Shown here: in pieces, positions 6,408 through 12,091 of the stretch
Position numbering within the stretch: position 1 is the first letter of the stretch
How the letters are laid out: the number at the start of each line of letters is the position of its first letter
Source of the DNA: Balneolales bacterium
GTDB taxonomy: Bacteria > Bacteroidota > Rhodothermia > Balneolales > Natronogracilivirgulaceae
Reading direction: 5' to 3'
Length of the DNA stretch: 12,091 nt
Assembly: GCA_007131625.1 (NCBI GenBank)
Contig: SLQC01000325.1
Coordinates: forward strand, 1 to 12,091
The notes under the pieces: model-generated
Databases searched by the model: none
What the model saw: only the letters and a program-made list of their open reading frames with translations
What the model was told of the DNA's origin: nothing
Translations under genes and position numbers: made by a program

Positions 6408-6995
6408 ATGATCTCTGTCATAATTCTGATCGTGCTTATACAGTCATGGCCTGCCGTAGTTTCGGCCGAAACTGACAACCCCGAAGATGTTGTGTACTAT
6501 ACCGAATCGGGACATGCTGAATTCACCTCCCGCGTGCCGTTGCACACTTTCACCGGAGAATCCAGGAACCTTGTGGGAATGATTGATCTGCAAAAAAATG
6601 TAATCGATTTTTATCTGGATCTCTCCACACTTGAAACCGGAATAAGTCGACGAGATCGCGATATGTTCCGGACACTCGATGTTGATGAATTCCCGTTCGC
6701 TGAGTTTAGTGGTACACTCGATTCCGGGTTTGACTACCAGTCGCCTGAGAAACAGAGCGTTGTTACCAGAGGTGAATTTAAAATTCACGGAGTAACACAG
6801 GATGTGAGCATTGAAGGAACACTGCAGATGCAGGGAGAAAATTTGTATCTGGAAGCGGAATGGACATTAATGCTTGAGGATTATGATATCGAACCCCCGG
6901 GAATACTTTTCTACAGGGTCAACGATGAACAGGAGCTACGGATTGAGGTCACACTTAGCCCTCATAGCCGAGATATTTTATCTACAGGTAACTAA
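6408..6995 (+). CDS. YceI family periplasmic protein
   Basis: The 195-residue protein starts at the ATG at 6408, with GAGAGG 7 nt upstream; a GTG at 6393 is also in frame. Residues 1-20 (MISVIILIVLIQSWPAVVSA) are a signal peptide. The remainder has YceI landmarks: an opening strand with GHAEFTSRVPLHTFTG, a MIDLQKNVIDFYLDLSTLETGISRRDRDM block, DVDEFPFAEFSGTL, and GEFKIHGVTQDVSIEGTL, followed by closing strands. YceI proteins are lipocalin-like and bind isoprenoid lipids in the periplasm. In Bacteroidota they often sit beside DUF5777-type barrels and redox carriers, as here. The length is normal and all core motifs are present, so it appears functional. Confidence 0.85.
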   Translation: MISVIILIVLIQSWPAVVSAETDNPEDVVYYTESGHAEFTSRVPLHTFTGESRNLVGMIDLQKNVIDFYLDLSTLETGISRRDRDMFRTLDVDEFPFAEFSGTLDSGFDYQSPEKQSVVTRGEFKIHGVTQDVSIEGTLQMQGENLYLEAEWTLMLEDYDIEPPGILFYRVNDEQELRIEVTLSPHSRDILSTGN

Positions 6996-7037
6996 TTGTT
7001 ATTCTGGCGTTACTCGTTACTAAACAAACAACCGATA

Positions 7038-7050
7038 CCGGTCCGACCGG
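7038..7050. repeat. Short palindrome in the YceI-barrel intergenic gap
   Basis: CCGGTC-C-GACCGG is a perfect 6-bp inverted repeat with a single central base, 27 bp before the next start codon. It could be an operator or an mRNA hairpin affecting the barrel gene. There is no U-tract, so it is not a standard terminator. Confidence 0.3.
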
Positions 7051-7077
7051 CTGTAAAGCATATTTAAATAAGTTCCT

Positions 7078-7944
7078 ATGATGACAAAAAATCTGATACC
7101 CATCATCGCAGCCATTTTATTGCTTATGTTGTTGCTGCCAGACATATCCGGGGCACAGCTTCCCCGCGAACGAGTTACTCCCGATCGACCGGTCGAATAT
7201 ACCTTCTGGGCATCGAAGAATATCGGCATAAGTACGGTTCACCAACTGCCCGCACGAAATCTAAACACGACCGTTCTTCATACATTCGGACTGGTTCACG
7301 GAGGTGAGCACTACCGGGGAATTGACCGTTTTTTCGGTCTGGATGACGGGGCTAATACACGGATTGGCCTGGAATATGGGATCACAGACAGGTTGTCGGC
7401 CGGTATCGGCAGAATGACATTCAACAATATTGTGGATGTGAGTGGAAAATATCATGTAATGAGGCAGACAAGGACCGACAGCAGGCCATTGGACCTTGCC
7501 GTAAAAATGTCGATTGGGATCAATACGATGCCGGGGTTGGGGTTGGATTTTGACGAACGCCTCAGTTATTTCGTATCGCTGATGATAGCCCGGAAATTCG
7601 ACCATTTCAGCCTGCAACTGACTCCCATGGTAACCCATTTTAACCATACAGTAGGTGATAATGAGGATCAGCTTTTCGGACTGGGTATTCTTGCAAAAAG
7701 GGAACTGAGCGACCGCTTTGCACTAAGTGCGGAGTATCTCCCGGTGATCGGAGACCGCAACACAGGAACGAATGACGCGATGGCGGTAGCCTTAAATATC
7801 GACACCGGAGGACATGTATTTCAGGTTTTTCTGACCAGTTCACAATGGCATAATGAGCAGTTTATCATGGCCAATAACCGCGACCGGTTCTGGAGGGGTG
7901 ACTTCCGGTTCGGGTTCAATATTCACAGGTCATTCCGTCTGTAA
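7078..7944 (+). CDS. DUF5777-like outer-membrane beta-barrel protein
   Basis: The 288-residue protein begins with a signal peptide (about residues 1-26, NLIPIIAAILLLMLLLPDISGA, cleavage before QLP). The mature part alternates polar and hydrophobic residues in barrel strands. It contains LHTFGLVHGG, IDRFFGLDDGANTRIGLEYGITDRLSAGIG, SGKYHVMRQT, FALSAEYLPVI and a C-terminal strand ending in FRL with terminal aromatic residues. The FFGLD-N/G-A-x-x-RIGL-x-YG-x-TD block is characteristic, as I recall it, of DUF5777 barrels found beside YceI in Bacteroidota. Two consecutive ATGs start the gene and the first is annotated. It follows YceI by 82 bp and is probably in the same operon. Function and cargo are unknown; I infer export or binding of the lipid or redox factor handled by the two preceding genes. 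Confidence 0.75.
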   Translation: MMTKNLIPIIAAILLLMLLLPDISGAQLPRERVTPDRPVEYTFWASKNIGISTVHQLPARNLNTTVLHTFGLVHGGEHYRGIDRFFGLDDGANTRIGLEYGITDRLSAGIGRMTFNNIVDVSGKYHVMRQTRTDSRPLDLAVKMSIGINTMPGLGLDFDERLSYFVSLMIARKFDHFSLQLTPMVTHFNHTVGDNEDQLFGLGILAKRELSDRFALSAEYLPVIGDRNTGTNDAMAVALNIDTGGHVFQVFLTSSQWHNEQFIMANNRDRFWRGDFRFGFNIHRSFRL

Positions 7945-8000
7945 ATGGAAGGAAGTGCTTGATGGTAAAATGCAGCATATGTCAGATTGCAAATAAAAGG

Positions 8001-8031
8001 TTGTTACTGCGGATATGGAAATGTAATTTTA
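8001..8031 (+). promoter_or_regulatory. Candidate promoter for the sigma/anti-sigma pair
   Basis: TTG at 8001-8003, a 20-nt spacer and TAATTTTA at 8024-8031 match TTG-N19/20-TAnnTTTG except for the final G. The predicted start of transcription near 8038 would place the upstream TTG codon at 7987 outside the mRNA, which argues against that start for the sigma gene. Confidence 0.35.
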
Positions 8032-8070
8032 AGTCATTATTTAACAACCAGATGTACAAATCAGATACCC

Positions 8071-8595
8071 TTGCTTGACAACATTATAAAAGGGTGCCGT
8101 CAAAAGCGCCGTGAAAGCCAGAAGCAACTGTATGAAATGTTCTATGCATACGGTCTGAGCATCGCTTTGCGCTATTCGGACAACAGGGAGCAAAGTGTTG
8201 CCATCCTCAATGATGCATTTATGAAGGTATTCGACAACATCCGAAAATATGACCCGAAACGACCGTTCAAACCCTGGCTTCGCAGAATCGTCATCAATAC
8301 ATCAATTGACCATTTCAATAAATACCGAAAACCGGAATTGGCGCATTATGAATATTCCGAAAACAATATGGAAGAAGAGGAGACCATCCATAGCGAAATT
8401 GCCTACCAGGAAATCATTGGATTGATACAGCAACTGTCACCATCATACCGGACTGTTTTTAATCTCTATGTTATAGAGGGGTATACTCACGAAGAAATTG
8501 CAATAAAGCTGAGCATTACCGAGGGTACCTCAAAGTCCAATTTGGCCAAAGCAAAAAGGAATTTGAGGGTCATATTGGAGAAACATTTAACCTGA
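8071..8595 (+). CDS. ECF-type RNA polymerase sigma factor (possible 5' frameshift)
   Basis: The protein from QIPLLDNIIKGC onward is a complete ECF sigma factor of the Bacteroidota type. Region 2 contains ESQKQLYEMFYAYGLSIALRY, then DAFMKVFDNIRKYD and PFKPWLRRIVINTSIDHF. Region 4 contains IQQLSPSYRTVFNLYVIEGYTHEEIA and ITEGTSKSNLAKAKRNLR. The start is uncertain. The frame is open from a TTG at 7987, but that codon precedes the likely promoter and its extra residues do not look like the family. The natural-looking ATG at 8052 (ATGTACAAA) is out of frame by one base. Removing the T at 8061 would give MYKQIPLLD, close to what relatives begin with. I place the start at the in-frame TTG at 8071. 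It is followed 8 bp later by its presumed anti-sigma partner. Confidence 0.8.
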   Translation: MLDNIIKGCRQKRRESQKQLYEMFYAYGLSIALRYSDNREQSVAILNDAFMKVFDNIRKYDPKRPFKPWLRRIVINTSIDHFNKYRKPELAHYEYSENNMEEEETIHSEIAYQEIIGLIQQLSPSYRTVFNLYVIEGYTHEEIAIKLSITEGTSKSNLAKAKRNLRVILEKHLT

Positions 8596-8603
8596 CGGGA
8601 ACT

Positions 8604-9977
8604 ATGTCTGCTAAAAACAACAAAAAGGATTCTCTTGAACAGTTTTTTAAAAAGAAGGCTGCAGAATATGATATCGCCTATCGGGAAGAGGATTGGCTCA
8701 GGCTGGAAAAGAAACTGGATGTAAGGGATGCTCAGATCGCTTATCAGAGAAAAGTACGCTGGATTGCGGCTGCTGCAGTGTTTGCGATCTCCCTGCTCGG
8801 ATATTTTACCTATGATAATTATGTGCGGCTAAACGAGCTCAATCGGTTGCTCAGTGAAGATAGCACACATCTGACGGAAGCAGATCGGGAAATTGATGCG
8901 GACCGGAGTATGGACCCGGATCGTATAATGGGGGAAACTCCTGTCGAAAGTGATGATCCCGGACCCGGCGCACTTATTAATGACGATGCCTTTTTGTCGG
9001 ATCTGGACCAATACATCGAAATACCTGGTGAAGTTCCGCTGCAGGATCGCGAAAGTCTGTTGCAGGATCGTGAAAGTCTGCTGCCAGACAGGGACGGCAC
9101 ACGTCACCATCTCGACGAAGCTTTACCGGATGATCCTGTTGTGGATCGTGGAATTTCACCATTGGTCCAGGTGCCTGAGCGATTTTTTACATTTGCCAAA
9201 GATAGAGATGAGATTTTGACAAGTGTCAGATGGGAGTATATAGAGGTCCCGGTGCATGCCAGGATGCCACAGGTCCCGGGGGCATCCGATGATATGGAGC
9301 CGGTTGACCGTACGGGTGTCACCGGCTTAACGGCAATTGCGGCTATGCATCGAAAAGTCGATCTCCGCGAATCGAAAACACCCGTCCGATCACGTTTTTC
9401 TATCGGTTTGGTGACAGCACCGGACCTGAGTACCGTGAGCAGTTTTTCAGGTTTCTCCAACCCCGGGTACAAAATCGGGGTTACGGTTGATTATCAGTTA
9501 ACATCCCGTTTGTCTGTTTCAACCGGACTCGTGCCCTCCATGGTACGATATTCCGCTGAATACCGCGAGTATAATCTCACCGGTTATTACAACTCCGGAG
9601 ACCAGGGGCTGGTTAGTATGGCCGGAGAATGTTTGCTTTTTGACATCCCAATAACTCTGGCTTATGAATTGTTTGATTTCGGAAAATCGGGACTGTTTGT
9701 TTCGACAGGACTCTCTTCCTATATCATGCTGAATGAAGAGTATTTATTCAGCTATGAAAGGGATACAGGCGAGGGTATAGAGAGTTGGAGTGACCGCACA
9801 GGTACCCGCCACTGGTTCAGCAACGCCGGATTTTCGATCGGGTATGAGAGGGAGATCACCCGAAAGATCAGCCTGAGAGCCGAGCCTTATGTGAGAATCC
9901 CCGTCAGAGAAGTAGGGTGGGCGAACATCCGGCTTTATTCTATGGGCAGCTTTTTCTCGATTCGGTATGCTTTGTGA
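8604..9977 (+). CDS. Anti-sigma-like membrane protein fused to an outer-membrane beta-barrel domain
   Basis: The 457-residue protein follows the ECF sigma gene by 8 bp. Residues 1-50 are cytoplasmic, highly charged and contain FFKKKAAEYDIAYREEDWLRLEKKLD, which resembles the N-terminal sigma-contact region seen in Bacteroidota sigma-linked proteins. Residues 52-69 (RWIAAAAVFAISLLGYF) are a single transmembrane helix. Residues 70-260 are a long acidic periplasmic linker rich in Asp-Arg pairs, including the heptad repeats at 146-166. Residues 261-457 look like a porin-type barrel (PF13568-like): RFSIGLVTAPDLS, KIGVTVDYQLTSRLSVSTGL, DIPITLAYELF, LFVSTGLSSYIML, SIGYEREITRKISLRAEPYVRIP and a terminal SIRYAL strand. 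The likely role is regulating the sigma factor while reporting on the outer membrane. An inner-membrane helix attached to a barrel is topologically unusual, although such fusions are known next to sigma genes in this phylum. Confidence 0.75.
   Translation: MSAKNNKKDSLEQFFKKKAAEYDIAYREEDWLRLEKKLDVRDAQIAYQRKVRWIAAAAVFAISLLGYFTYDNYVRLNELNRLLSEDSTHLTEADREIDADRSMDPDRIMGETPVESDDPGPGALINDDAFLSDLDQYIEIPGEVPLQDRESLLQDRESLLPDRDGTRHHLDEALPDDPVVDRGISPLVQVPERFFTFAKDRDEILTSVRWEYIEVPVHARMPQVPGASDDMEPVDRTGVTGLTAIAAMHRKVDLRESKTPVRSRFSIGLVTAPDLSTVSSFSGFSNPGYKIGVTVDYQLTSRLSVSTGLVPSMVRYSAEYREYNLTGYYNSGDQGLVSMAGECLLFDIPITLAYELFDFGKSGLFVSTGLSSYIMLNEEYLFSYERDTGEGIESWSDRTGTRHWFSNAGFSIGYEREITRKISLRAEPYVRIPVREVGWANIRLYSMGSFFSIRYAL
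9039..9101 (+). repeat. 21-bp tandem repeat encoding LQDRESL heptads
   Basis: Two nearly identical 21-bp units encode LQDRESL twice (9039-9059, 9060-9080), followed by a diverged third unit encoding LPDRDGT (9081-9101). They lie in the acidic linker of the sigma-partner protein, where further DR pairs occur earlier (DREIDADRSMDPDR). In-frame unit gain or loss would change linker length. Confidence 0.75.
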
Positions 9978-10000
9978 AATCCGATAACTGGCATCGGATT
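9978..10000 (+). terminator. Hairpin directly after the sigma-partner gene
   Basis: AATCCGAT and ATCGGATT form a perfect 8-bp stem around a 7-nt loop, beginning at the base after the TGA stop. It is followed by CTCTTAC rather than a clean U-tract, so it may be a weak intrinsic terminator or an RNA-stabilising hairpin ending the sigma operon. Confidence 0.5.
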
Positions 10001-10030
10001 CTCTTACAGCTTTATAAAATATTCGGTTAC

Positions 10031-10050
10031 ATTTATGTTTTTACATAAAT
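10031..10050. repeat. AT-rich inverted repeat, candidate operator
   Basis: ATTTATGT-TTTT-ACATAAAT has perfect 8-bp arms. It lies about 50 bp upstream of the chimeric VOC/ArsR remnant. Because ArsR regulators usually autoregulate through AT-rich inverted repeats, it may be a surviving operator, but it could also be a simple hairpin. Confidence 0.35.
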
Positions 10051-10099
10051 TGGGAGTATTGTTATTATTAATAAAGCAAATAATGCAACTTTTGTAAAT

Positions 10100-10312
10100 A
10101 TGTCATCTAACTTTCAGATTCCCTATTATTACCGCACAGTTATGCCTTACCTGGTTTTTGCAGACGCAGAAGCATTTCTGACGTTTGTGAGGAAGGTTTA
10201 TCAGGTTATTTCGGATCACACCCGGAGAGAAATCATCCATCTGCTATCGGGGCGACCGCTGCCCGTCAATGATATAGCCGGAAAAAGCAGACCGTATATA
10301 CGGTTTCTCTGA
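10100..10312 (+). pseudogene. In-frame chimera of a VOC N-terminus and an ArsR fragment
   Basis: Residues 1 to about 31 (MSSNFQIPYYYRTVMPYLVF, ADAEAFLTFV) read as the start of a PhnB-like VOC protein: the xxVxPYLxxxDAxxFLxFV opening strand and helix. From residue 32 the frame switches to an ArsR winged-helix protein: RKVYQVISDHTRREIIHLL, SGRPLPVNDIAGK, matching the RRDVFQAIADPTRRxIIxLL helix 1 region. It then reaches SRPYI, the start of a recognition helix shortened by a few residues, and stops at RFL. The wing and final helix are missing. A deletion fused two neighbouring genes in frame and a second lesion removed the ArsR 3' end. The SRPBCC gene starts 35 bp downstream, the usual partner of such an ArsR. 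Not expected to function as either parent. Confidence 0.65.
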
Positions 10313-10346
10313 ATTTGCATTAAAAATGTATTAAACAGGAGACATT

Positions 10347-10844
10347 ATGAATAAGAAAAACGGGAGCATTTCAGTCGAAGGACATTGGGCGACCATCACT
10401 TTTAAAAGGCAGCTTCCCTTTTCTATTGAAAAAGTTTGGGAAGCAATTACCAATCCGGAGCAACGGGAACAATGGTTCGGCCCAACAACTATTGAGCCAG
10501 AAAAAGGAGGAGCTATTGAGACCATTGCAGAAGGTCCTCCGGCTCCTGTAGAAGTGCGACGCAGCAAGGGAAAAATCATTTCCTGGGACCCGCCACGTCT
10601 CTTTGAATACGAAGAAGAATCATCTAATGCAGGCAAAACGATAATCAGGTTTGAATTGCAATCCCTTGGTAATGAAACGTTGTTTCGCCTGACAAATTCC
10701 GGTATAAGTACTTCGGATGCAGGGGGCTATGCTCCTGGATGGCATGCTTTTATCGATCGACTGGAATCCTATCTTGAAAATAAACCATTACCTGATTGGG
10801 GGCAACGTTATGGCGAAGTGCAACCGGCTTATGAAATTTACTGA
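10347..10844 (+). CDS. SRPBCC (AHSA1/START-like) domain protein
   Basis: The 165-residue protein starts at an ATG with a strong AGGAGA 6 nt upstream, one of the clearest ribosome sites in the window. It has the full AHSA1-like pattern: opening strand ATITFKRQLPFSIEKVWEAI, then TNPEQREQWFGP, a central PVEVRRSKGKIISWDPPRLFEYEEE, strands TIIRFELQSLGNETLFRLTNSG, and the C-terminal helix GGYAPGWHAFIDRLESYLENKPLPDW. This is a hydrophobic-pocket fold that binds small lipophilic ligands; the natural ligand is unknown. Relatives are usually co-transcribed with the ArsR regulator that controls them and with VOC genes. Here both neighbours are dead, so this gene is an intact survivor that has lost its regulator. 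Confidence 0.85.
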   Translation: MNKKNGSISVEGHWATITFKRQLPFSIEKVWEAITNPEQREQWFGPTTIEPEKGGAIETIAEGPPAPVEVRRSKGKIISWDPPRLFEYEEESSNAGKTIIRFELQSLGNETLFRLTNSGISTSDAGGYAPGWHAFIDRLESYLENKPLPDWGQRYGEVQPAYEIY

Positions 10845-10907
10845 TGAATCATATATGACAGAAAACCCAGGTACGCAGTCGTATCATTAGAACTTTAATA
10901 AAACAAA

Positions 10908-11084
10908 ATGGCACATTCGGTAACAACTATTCTCATGTTTTAAGGATCTGTCGAGGAAGCATTGAAGTTTTATACAAGATTATTCAAAGACTTGGAAATC
11001 ACACGGATTGATCGATACGGCCCGATCGATGCAGGTACAGAAGGCTCAGCGATTTTACGGATCTTTCATGTATTGCGGATTTGA
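10908..11084 (+). pseudogene. VOC/PhnB-like protein remnant with a nonsense codon
   Basis: From the ATG at 10908 the frame reads MAHSVTTILMF, a TAA at 10941-10943, then GSVEEALKFYTRLFKD, LEITRIDRYGPIDAG, TEGSAILRIFHV and a TGA at 11082. This is the first 55 or so residues of a PhnB-like VOC protein (family pattern: ITTFLMFxGxAEEAMxFYxSLF, then SISRYG...GAEG, then an xxFxL strand). Relatives often have Gln or Glu at the stop position, so one CAA or GAA to TAA change explains it. The second half of the domain is missing. The convergent MFS frame reads through the last 30 bp. Two independent lesions make it a clear pseudogene. It is too broken to appear as a single open frame. Confidence 0.75.
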
Positions 11085-12091
11085 TATGGCCAAAATGGTG
11101 AATGAAAGAATAGGTCGTCGAAATAATACAAAGAGCATTGACAGAAAAAGCAGGATGATACCGGCAACCCAAAACATGGCTCCCAATCCTATGGAAGTTG
11201 CTAAAGGTTGACTCGCCAGGGGTGAAATAAACTGTCCAAGAAAAATGGCAGTTGTCAGGCCGCCCACAGCTCGTCCGCGTATGGTTGCTGATACTTCCGA
11301 AGTGAGCCATACATTCAGGTTGGGGAAAAGCAATCCCATTCCCAGTCCGCAGAAAATTAGTCCGGCAAGTACCAGCCACAAGGCATGGGCAAAACCAATT
11401 AACAGATAACCCAATCCCATCAATCCGAAATTTAAGCCGAGTATGGAAACATAACCTGTCATGGCATAGATCCGTCCATAATTGAGTGAAGTAATCATCC
11501 CGAAGAGGGTTGAAAGCGCAATGGCCAGGCCGCTGATAGTAGGGCCGGCACCGATCAGAGACTCAAGATGGAAGGGTATCTGAAGGGGGACAAAGTAGAA
11601 TAGAGTCATCCCGAAAAATCCAATAAAATAAAGCAATCCAAGCAGTTTGAACGGTTTTACTTCTGGCGGGACTGATGATTTTCCGGCACTTGAGGATGTT
11701 TCAGCTCTGGCCGGTTCACTAAGTGATGTTATTACCATTGGTATCAGCAAAATAGAGAAAAGGTAAATGGTGAATGGCCACCGCCAACCTAACTCAGCAA
11801 GAGCACCTCCGCCGGAAAGGAAAAAAACACCACCAAAACCCATGAAAGCGGCTTGTAAACCCATGAATTTTGAACGTTCGGGCCCATTATAATAATCAGC
11901 AATCAGGGTGGTGGCAGTGGTCATAGCTCCGGCTACCGCTACGCCGAGCAGTGCTCGTCCGACCAGAATAGCACCAATGGAGTCGAGGTAAAGACCGGAA
12001 CTGCCGGCGATTCCATACATAAGGAGAGACGGGATGAGCAGGCGCAATCGGTTGCTGCGATCAATGATCAATCCGGTTAACGGTGCAGAGA
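11055..12091 (-). CDS. MFS transporter, N-terminus beyond the window
   Basis: About 344 residues are visible, and the frame stays open to the right edge, so the gene starts outside the window. The first residues (SAPLTGLIIDRSNRLRLLIP) are the MFS motif A loop between helices 2 and 3; helices 1-2 are therefore missing and about ten helices follow. ILVGRALLGVAVAGAMTTATTLIADYY is the helix 4 motif and the central loop is charged (SEPARAETSSSAGKSSVPPEVKP). The second half contains GLIFCGLGMGLLFPNLNVWL. Polytopic inner-membrane export of small molecules or drugs is likely; the substrate is unknown. The last 15-20 residues (SFTILAISNPQYMKDP) are not typical and are read from antisense of the dead VOC gene, so the original 3' end may have been lost. 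It is convergent with the remnant at 10908-11084. Confidence 0.8.
   Translation of the reverse strand, partial: SAPLTGLIIDRSNRLRLLIPSLLMYGIAGSSGLYLDSIGAILVGRALLGVAVAGAMTTATTLIADYYNGPERSKFMGLQAAFMGFGGVFFLSGGGALAELGWRWPFTIYLFSILLIPMVITSLSEPARAETSSSAGKSSVPPEVKPFKLLGLLYFIGFFGMTLFYFVPLQIPFHLESLIGAGPTISGLAIALSTLFGMITSLNYGRIYAMTGYVSILGLNFGLMGLGYLLIGFAHALWLVLAGLIFCGLGMGLLFPNLNVWLTSEVSATIRGRAVGGLTTAIFLGQFISPLASQPLATSIGLGAMFWVAGIILLFLSMLFVLFRRPILSFTILAISNPQYMKDP

Noticed and set aside
7987..8070. TTG at 7987 as the sigma factor start
   Set aside because: It precedes the candidate promoter at 8001-8031, and the added residues are cysteine- and tyrosine-rich and unlike ECF N-termini.
8819..9472. Minus-strand open frames rich in Ser/Arg opposite the sigma-partner gene
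   Set aside because: They arise from the DR-rich repetitive coding strand and show only low-complexity peptides.
5605..10943. TAA codons inside ArsR and VOC genes as possible stop-codon reassignment
   Set aside because: Intact neighbours (copper oxidase, cupredoxin, YceI, barrel) end in TAA at natural C-termini, and the interrupted genes also carry truncations, so ordinary pseudogenisation explains it.

Overview
The window looks like chromosome from a Bacteroidota/Balneolota-type (Rhodothermia-like) bacterium. The evidence is a TTG-N19-TAnnTTTG promoter, weak Shine-Dalgarno usage, an ECF sigma factor paired with a membrane-anchored outer-membrane-barrel protein, a DUF5777-like barrel next to YceI, and lipoprotein signals. 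This assignment is inference. No rRNA, tRNA, CRISPR array or insertion sequence was found.

Layout. 1-134 (minus) is the N-terminus of a membrane protein that runs off the left edge. 453-794 (plus) is a broken VOC/PhnB-like gene, convergent with 767-2482 (minus), a large copper protein made of a NirK-like two-domain core, an amicyanin-like domain and a C-terminal membrane anchor. Upstream on the same strand are a secreted beta-propeller glycosidase-like gene (2586-3725) with a clear Bacteroidota promoter, a D-2-hydroxyacid dehydrogenase (3916-4899), and an amidohydrolase lipoprotein that has lost its catalytic core (4959-5324). The plus strand then carries a dead ArsR regulator (5497-5742). 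Next comes a putative envelope operon: cupredoxin lipoprotein (5928-6359), YceI protein (6408-6995) and DUF5777-like barrel (7078-7944). An ECF sigma factor (about 8071-8595) follows, with its probable anti-sigma/outer-membrane-barrel fusion partner (8604-9977). The right side holds a VOC/ArsR chimeric remnant (10100-10312), an intact SRPBCC (AHSA1) gene (10347-10844), another dead VOC gene (10908-11084) and a convergent MFS transporter (11055-12091) cut by the right edge.

How it fits together. ArsR, SRPBCC and VOC/PhnB-like genes commonly travel as a small cassette. Here remnants of that kind occur at three places, each broken differently (nonsense codon, internal deletion, fusion, lost 3' half), and only one SRPBCC gene looks whole. 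Together with the gutted amidohydrolase and a probable +1 frameshift at the start of the sigma gene, this is a region in active decay. The intact functions point to periplasmic copper/redox chemistry (two copper proteins plus YceI and a barrel) and to an envelope-sensing sigma/anti-sigma pair. I see no clearly new defence or mobile system. The most notable items are the departures of the NirK-like protein from canonical nitrite reductase residues, the chimeric remnant, and the sigma partner that joins an anti-sigma-like N-terminus to an outer-membrane barrel.
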